This document shows, one piece after another, positions 59,108 through 64,000 of a stretch of 64,000 nt of DNA (positions are counted from its first letter, which is position 1; each line of letters begins with the position of its first letter). The position numbers and the translations under genes are program-made. Under the pieces are notes generated by a model. That model saw only the letters and a list, made by a program, of their open reading frames with translations. It had not been told where the DNA came from and did no database searches. The stretch comes from Legionella oakridgensis ATCC 33761 = DSM 21215 (lineage in GTDB: Bacteria; Pseudomonadota; Gammaproteobacteria; Legionellales; Legionellaceae), in NCBI RefSeq assembly GCF_000512355.1, contig NZ_CP004006.1, positions 673,001-737,000 of the forward strand, given 5' to 3'.

Positions 59108-60784
59108 ATGACCCAAGAATTAACAACCTTCGCTGCACTCGGGTTAGCCGATGTTTTATTGCAAGCGTTGGATGATTTGCAATTTGTAACCCCTTCACCC
59201 ATTCAACAACAAACAATTCCTTGGTTGCTGCAAGGCCGCGATCTAGTTGGGTTGGCGCAAACTGGTACTGGCAAGACGGCTGCTTTCGCATTGCCAATAT
59301 TGCAACGCCTCGCAGCCCAGCAACTGGACACCCAAGCCCTGATTATAACCCCCACTCGGGAACTGGCAATTCAAGTTGCAGAGCATTTTGAATCTTTAAG
59401 CGCCCATCAACGAGGGATTCGTGTGTCGGTACTTTGTGGAGGGCAGGATTATCGACCTCAATTAAAAAAATTACGAGAAGGTGCGCAAATTGTGGTAGGA
59501 ACACCAGGTCGAGTGCTTGATCATCTTGAGCGCGGTACTCTGCAATTAGCACATTTAAAGACTTTTGTATTGGACGAAGCCGATGAAATGCTGCGTATGG
59601 GATTCATCGAGGACGTGGAAGCCATTTTAGCGAAATTGCCTGCTGAGAGGCAAATGGCTTTATTTTCCGCGACTATGCCGGCGCGCATTCGTCATATTGC
59701 CACTCGATATTTAAACGATCCTGTTTCTGTAGAAATTCGCACGGAAACGGCCACCGTAAAAAGCATTGAGCAACGGTTCCTCTTTGCCTCTCAACATCAG
59801 AAGCCAGGAGTCTTATTACGAGTGCTTGCTGTTGAAGAACACCAAGGGGTTATTGTGTTTGTTCGCACCAAAAATAGCGCAGATGAAACAGCAGAATTTC
59901 TGCAGCAACATGGTCATCATGCCATGGCGATTCATGGTGATTTGACACAAGCTTTACGTGAGCGAATTATTGCTCAATTCAAGCAAGGGGCAATCGATAT
60001 ATTGGTGGCGACGGATGTTGCTGCGCGCGGCTTGGATGTCGATCGAGTGACTCATGTTATTAACTATGATATTGCTCATGATTGTGAAACGTACGTTCAT
60101 CGCATTGGTCGTACCGGGCGAGCAGGTCGCAGTGGCGTCACGATTTTATTTGTTACTCCAAAAGAAAGCAGGATGCTTAATATTTTAGAACGCCATATTC
60201 GTCAACGCATTGAAAAAGTAAAAGTTCCTACGGATGACATGATTCAGGCAGTCAGGCAGCAGCGTTTCTTATCCAGAATTAGTGCGCGTTTGCAGCATGA
60301 GCATCTGACTGATTATCATCGGGTGATAGAGGATTTTATAAAAAAACATAATATTGCAGCGGTTGATGTGGCAGCTGCCCTGGCCTTATTATTGAATCAG
60401 GATAAGCCATGGCAATCTGAATTATCTATTCCTAAATTGGAACAGCAAGAAGAGCGTGGCACAAAAAGAAAGCCTTTTGAAGCTCGGACTGAACGTAAAA
60501 CAGGCAAATTAGAAAAAGGCCGAAAACGGTTTAATGACGAATATTCGCAGGAATTATTCCGGCTTGATGTAGGGAAGGTTCATGGTGTAAAACCAGGCAA
60601 TATTGTTGGCGCTATTGCAAATGAAGCTGGCTTGCAAAGCCGGTTTATTACTGGATTAAAAATTCATGATCATTATTCAACGGTGCGATTGCCTAGTGGA
60701 ATGCCCAAAGAAGTCATGCATGGGTTAAATAAGGCGTGGGTTTGTGGCAGACAATTGAAATTGACTTCACTTGGAATGGATTAA
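59108..60784 (+). CDS. deaD: DEAD-box RNA helicase with DbpA-type RNA-binding domain (DeaD/CsdA-like)
   Basis: 558 aa from ATG 59108 (CCAGGAAA upstream). Q motif FVTPSPIQQQTIP, motif I AQTGTGKTAAF, DEAD box LDEADEMLRMGF, SAT motif FSATMPARIRHIA, ATDVAARGLDVDRV and HRIGRTGRAGR. The C-terminal domain (LFRLDVGKVHGVKPGNIVGA, GLQSRFITGLKIHDHYSTV) is a DbpA-like RNA-recognition fold, and a basic linker (ERGTKRKPFEARTERKT) precedes it. It unwinds structured RNA in ribosome assembly and cold. The roughly 300-bp leader could carry cold-responsive structure. Confidence 0.92.
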   Translation: MTQELTTFAALGLADVLLQALDDLQFVTPSPIQQQTIPWLLQGRDLVGLAQTGTGKTAAFALPILQRLAAQQLDTQALIITPTRELAIQVAEHFESLSAHQRGIRVSVLCGGQDYRPQLKKLREGAQIVVGTPGRVLDHLERGTLQLAHLKTFVLDEADEMLRMGFIEDVEAILAKLPAERQMALFSATMPARIRHIATRYLNDPVSVEIRTETATVKSIEQRFLFASQHQKPGVLLRVLAVEEHQGVIVFVRTKNSADETAEFLQQHGHHAMAIHGDLTQALRERIIAQFKQGAIDILVATDVAARGLDVDRVTHVINYDIAHDCETYVHRIGRTGRAGRSGVTILFVTPKESRMLNILERHIRQRIEKVKVPTDDMIQAVRQQRFLSRISARLQHEHLTDYHRVIEDFIKKHNIAAVDVAAALALLLNQDKPWQSELSIPKLEQQEERGTKRKPFEARTERKTGKLEKGRKRFNDEYSQELFRLDVGKVHGVKPGNIVGAIANEAGLQSRFITGLKIHDHYSTVRLPSGMPKEVMHGLNKAWVCGRQLKLTSLGMD

Positions 60785-60883
60785 TTCGACGAGCAATTAA
60801 TCTGTCTTGATGATTCGACTCATTGATTGTGTTTTATCTTCAAGACTATAATCATTAATTCCATAGATAGACTAAGGGTATGC

Positions 60884-61828
60884 ATGAAAATTTTGATTAC
60901 TGCATGTGCTTTATTGTTTTCTTCGTTGGTTTCAGCGATGCCATTAAACAAAATAGTAGTGTTTGGTGATAGCTTGTCTGACAATGGCAATTTATATGAA
61001 TACATGAAGCATCAATTTCCTCAAGATCCCCCTTATTTTCAGGGACGCTTCAGTAATGGGCCGGTTTGGATTGAGTTATTGACTTCTACTTATTTCCCTG
61101 AAGATTCTGCCAGCCATCTCCAAGATTATGCGTTTGGAGGGGCAGGCGTGTTGGATGAGGAAGATGACGATCCAGATTCTGCTCTGTTTACATTACGCCG
61201 TGAGGTTGACAGTTATTTACTTGCTCATCATGATAGAGCGGATGAAAATAGTCTATATGTGGTGTGGATTGGTTCTAACAATTATCTTGCTATTCCAGAA
61301 GATTCGGAAAAAGCATTGAATACGGTGCTTGGAGGAATTCAAAGGGATATCAAGCGGCTGATTGAGAAGGGCGCGAAAAATATTCTTATCGTTAATTTAC
61401 CGGATTTGGGTCAAACCCCTGCTGCGTATGACTTTAATGAGACGGAACGCTTGTCTTATCTCTCGGAGGAACATAACAGCCGATTACGCAAAAATGTATC
61501 AGAACTGGAAAAAGAGCATCCAGATGTGCGCTGGATATATTTGGATGTAGGTGAAATTTTTCATGACGCTATTACCTCACCTGAAAAATATGGATTTTCT
61601 GCCAGCAAAATTAAAGGTACTTGTTATGATGCAGAAGTGACGGATGAACCCTCTTCTCAAACCATGTTAAAATTGGCATCTAGGGTAGAGGCTCTTCCTG
61701 GCCAGGGAACAGATCCTTGCGAAGGATATTTATTTTTTGACCCAGTGCATCCCACCGCCTTGGCCCACCAAATTATGGCAAATATATCAAAAACACTGCT
61801 TGACGAAAAAGGGGTTGAGTTCGGTTAA
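60884..61828 (+). CDS. plaA: Secreted GDSL lysophospholipase/acyltransferase, PlaA-like
   Basis: 314 aa from ATG 60884 with signal peptide MKILITACALLFSSLVSA. Block I VVFGDSLSDNGNLYEYM (Ser nucleophile), FSNGPVWIELL (Gly), WIGSNNYLAI (Asn), and C-terminal FDPVHPTALAHQIMA (Asp/His). GTCYDAEV and GTDPCEGYLFF provide two cysteines bracketing a loop before the last block; in Legionella PlaA/PlaC such a disulfide loop is processed by ProA (established for that family, from memory). It is likely exported by type II secretion and cleaves lysophospholipids. Confidence 0.87.
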   Translation: MKILITACALLFSSLVSAMPLNKIVVFGDSLSDNGNLYEYMKHQFPQDPPYFQGRFSNGPVWIELLTSTYFPEDSASHLQDYAFGGAGVLDEEDDDPDSALFTLRREVDSYLLAHHDRADENSLYVVWIGSNNYLAIPEDSEKALNTVLGGIQRDIKRLIEKGAKNILIVNLPDLGQTPAAYDFNETERLSYLSEEHNSRLRKNVSELEKEHPDVRWIYLDVGEIFHDAITSPEKYGFSASKIKGTCYDAEVTDEPSSQTMLKLASRVEALPGQGTDPCEGYLFFDPVHPTALAHQIMANISKTLLDEKGVEFG

Positions 61829-61908
61829 CTTCTTTTTTTATTCATAGCGGCTTCAAGATGTCCGGCAGAGGTTCTCATTAAGAAGAATCTCTCGCCGGTA
61901 AAACTTAA

Positions 61909-61973
61909 AAACCTGTCTTCAAAATCGCTAGGCTTTTTAGCCCTCTGTATAAGTTAGACTTTGAAGACAGGTT
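61909..61973. repeat. 14-bp hairpin repeat, copy 2
   Basis: AACCTGTCTTCAAA (61910-61923) and TTTGAAGACAGGTT (61960-61973) pair perfectly; the loop holds AGGCTTTTTAGCCC. It lies about 80 bp after the plaA-like stop. Related in sequence to the element at 34743-34812. Confidence 0.6.
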
Positions 61974-62016
61974 CTAAGACGAGCAAAAACACTCATTTAC
62001 TATTCAGCGCTATCTA

Positions 62017-62899
62017 TTAATTCCATCCTTTGCTTGCGCAAATTTGTTCATAGGCTTTGCGAATTTTCTGGGTTTTATCGTTAGCCATTTTTATCATCTC
62101 TTCCGGTAATCCTTTGGCGATTAATTTATCTGGATGATTACGACTCATTAAGCGACGATAAGCACGTTTGACTTCTTGCTTGTTGGCAGTGGAATTTATT
62201 TCAAGTATGGCGTAGGCATGCTCAAGGGTGTTTTTAGCGGTGTGAGTGTATTGTTGTTGTCGGTAGGAAGATTGATTAGAACGTTGATAATTAGTCCGGT
62301 GGTTAAAATCTTCGTAGAAGCGGTATTGTTGCTGCAGCGGAGCAAAGCCTAGATAATTAAGGATAAGGTTCATTAATTGAATCTTGGTCGCCGTTAATCC
62401 ATCAATTTGAGCGGCTTGATATTGAATGTCAATAAACAGTTTTAATAATTCCGGATTATCCTGAGAGGCATTTTTTAATAAAGTAAGCATGTACTTTAAA
62501 TTAAAAGTACTTTTTTCCCTTCATTAAAAAATGTTGTGCTGCCCTTTTTTGCTCGTGATTAAGCCCCATTTGTTTCATTAAGGTGATGGCCATTTTTATT
62601 TCTTCTTCTGAAACGCGGCCATCGGTTTTTGCGATATGTCCCATGATGGAAAAGGTTGCTTCAAAAAAAATCTTTTGAACTCTTTTGCGTGTTTCTGCAT
62701 AGTATTGCCAGTAAGGCCGTGAAAAATGTTGAGCGAGTCCTCGATCAAAAAAATTGCCAATAAGAATTCCAAATAAAGCGCCGGCAGGGCCAGCCATTAA
62801 AAAACCCAAAAATGCGCCAATCAATTTTCCCCACCAGGCATGGGAAGTAAATAATTGGCGTAGATTCATTTTAAGCTCGCGATTGTTAATAGGTGACAT
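62017..62899 (-). CDS. djlA: DnaJ-like co-chaperone DjlA (frameshifted)
   Basis: First frame from 62899: a glycine-rich membrane anchor (WWGKLIGAFLGFLMAGPAGA, FGILIGNFFDRGLAQHF) and a TerB-like domain (FFEATFSIMGHIAKTDGRVS). Second frame: helical linker and a C-terminal J domain (HAYAILEINSTANKQEVKRA, YRRLMSRNHPDKLIAKGLPE with HPD). They join as KGKSTFNLKYMLTLLKNAS if one base is removed from the run at 62511-62516; this lesion is an extra base, unlike most others here. About 293 aa. DjlA stimulates DnaK at the inner membrane. Next to waaA on the opposite strand. Confidence 0.9.
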
Positions 62900-63190
62900 T
62901 TCAAATACGTATTTAATTGCATTAAAAAAAAACTTTTAGATTTATTATTTCACAAAACACCATATTATAAAATAATAATTCCAAATCTCAGTAATAATTT
63001 TAGCTGTACTTCTTGGATATTGATATGAAAGATAATAATTTTGGAATTTTTTTACATTTAACGACGAGATCGGGGTACAATCCTCAATGTTCTCTCATAA
63101 ACAATCGAATTACTGACATTTAATCGGAAGTTTGAATAATCCGATTGTTTGTAGAAGTCTTGTTTTCAATTAATGAATGATCATTTTTTT

Positions 63191-64000
63191 ATGCGCCGTT
63201 TTTATACGTTTTTTCTTTACTTGCTGATTCCATGTTTAATCATCCGGCTTTATTGGAAAGGGCGACGCTTGCCCCAGTATCGTCAACGTATTGCTGAACG
63301 GTTTCAGCTGGGTGTTATTGAGCCGTCTGAGGTTGACGTATGGATTCATGCAGTTTCTCTAGGAGAAATAGTGGCCGTCACGCCGGTGATCGATGCTTTA
63401 TTGGAGAGAAAGTATCGGATCATGGTGACCACCATGACTCCCACTGGTTCAGAACAGGTGCGCAAGCGATTTGGACAGCGTGTTGCTCATCAATATCTTC
63501 CTTACGATTTGCCGTGGGCATTGCGTCGTTTCTTTAAAAGAATAAATGCACGTATCGGTATTATTATGGAAACTGAATTATGGCCCAACGTCATTTTTGA
63601 AGCCAAAAGAAGGAGGTTGCCTGTATTGCTTGCTAATGCACGATTGTCTGATGGTGCGTTCAAAAGCTACCAAAAAGCCAGGTTTTTCTTTAAGCCAATC
63701 TTGCAGCAATTTACTGAAATTATGGCGCAAAGTGAAGAAGATGCAAAACGATACATCACCTTAGGAGCCCCTGTTCAACAGGTGTCTATTCTTGGAAATC
63801 TAAAATTTGATTTGCAAACAACCATTCCCAGCGGTAAGAGTTTTTCGCAATTTAAAGAAATGTGGGGAAAAGAGCGGGTGGTGCTGATTGCGGCCAGTAC
63901 TCATGATAATGAGGAAGAGCAGTTATTAACTCGTCTAGCTGCGTTGCAACAGGCTATTCCTTCTGTATTGCTGTTGATAGCACCTCGCCATCCAGAGCGG
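63191..64000 (+). CDS. waaA: 3-deoxy-D-manno-octulosonic acid transferase, 5' part (runs off window)
   Basis: 270 codons open to the window end. MRRFYTFFLYLLIPCLIIRL is the membrane anchor; VWIHAVSLGEIVAVTPVIDA has the catalytic Glu; then MVTTMTPTGSEQVRKRFG, YLPYDLPWALRRFF, METELWPNVIFEAKRRRLP and RYITLGAPVQQVSILGNLKF. It transfers Kdo to lipid IVA in lipid A-core synthesis. An in-frame ATG at 63173 would add six residues. The last third of the gene is outside the window. Confidence 0.95.
   Translation, partial: MRRFYTFFLYLLIPCLIIRLYWKGRRLPQYRQRIAERFQLGVIEPSEVDVWIHAVSLGEIVAVTPVIDALLERKYRIMVTTMTPTGSEQVRKRFGQRVAHQYLPYDLPWALRRFFKRINARIGIIMETELWPNVIFEAKRRRLPVLLANARLSDGAFKSYQKARFFFKPILQQFTEIMAQSEEDAKRYITLGAPVQQVSILGNLKFDLQTTIPSGKSFSQFKEMWGKERVVLIAASTHDNEEEQLLTRLAALQQAIPSVLLLIAPRHPER

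Overview
The window looks like a chromosomal segment of a Legionella-type gammaproteobacterium. It is AT-rich and carries a gammaproteobacterial housekeeping set: rpsU-yqeY-dnaG-rpoD, tsaD, accBC, rpoN-hpf-ptsN-ptsH, hflKC-purA and waaA. Alongside these are an IcmC/DotE-like Dot/Icm protein, a ProA-like secreted M4 metalloprotease, a PlaA-like GDSL lysophospholipase and a very large helical protein of effector type. Genus is inferred from this gene content; species cannot be read from it.

Layout. (1) 1-5.4 kb: a co-directional biosynthetic cassette with the 3' end of an acyl carrier protein gene, a 3-hydroxyacyl-CoA dehydrogenase homologue, an acyl-CoA dehydrogenase homologue, a free-standing adenylation enzyme and a free-standing ketosynthase. 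The adenylation pocket reads D-I-W-H-F-S-L-I-D-K, close to published L-serine codes. Ser-adenylation, ACP and two dehydrogenases is the enzyme set known to make aminomalonyl-ACP (zwittermicin ZmaJ/H/G/I). (2) 5.4-10.9 kb: accessory genes (AhpD/CMD-like protein, secreted phosphatase-like protein with a degenerate active site, small beta-rich protein, polytopic membrane protein, organophosphate/MFS transporter) with short dispersed hairpins. (3) 10.9-16.3 kb: mobile region with an IS66-type element, an integrase remnant, a higBA toxin-antitoxin pair with a clear promoter/operator, a broken metallophosphatase gene behind a striking four-half-site repeat, and two ISL3-type elements, one inside the remains of the other. 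It abuts tRNA-Ile(CAT). (4) 16.3-64 kb: core genome. rpoD/dnaG/yqeY/rpsU, tsaD><plsY, hemW, mdh, prmA-accC-accB-aroQ, pycB, M4 protease, TSUP permease, EEP phosphatase, fba, fpr, a PAS histidine kinase with two single-domain receivers, icmC-like, pssA, rpoN-hpf-ptsN-ptsH, rpmBG, trmB, the 1415-aa protein, hflKC-purA, sodC, EamA, fadH, a DEAD-box helicase, plaA-like, djlA and waaA (cut by the window end).

Sequence quality matters here. About seventeen loci are interrupted by a one-base shift, nearly always in an A or T run of 5-8, and the true protein continues in the adjacent frame. The list includes genes expected to be essential (accC, dnaG), so most of these are probably homopolymer errors, not pseudogenes. 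For such genes I give the coordinates of the whole gene and name the break point. This also means the biosynthetic cassette at the left edge may be intact in the organism.
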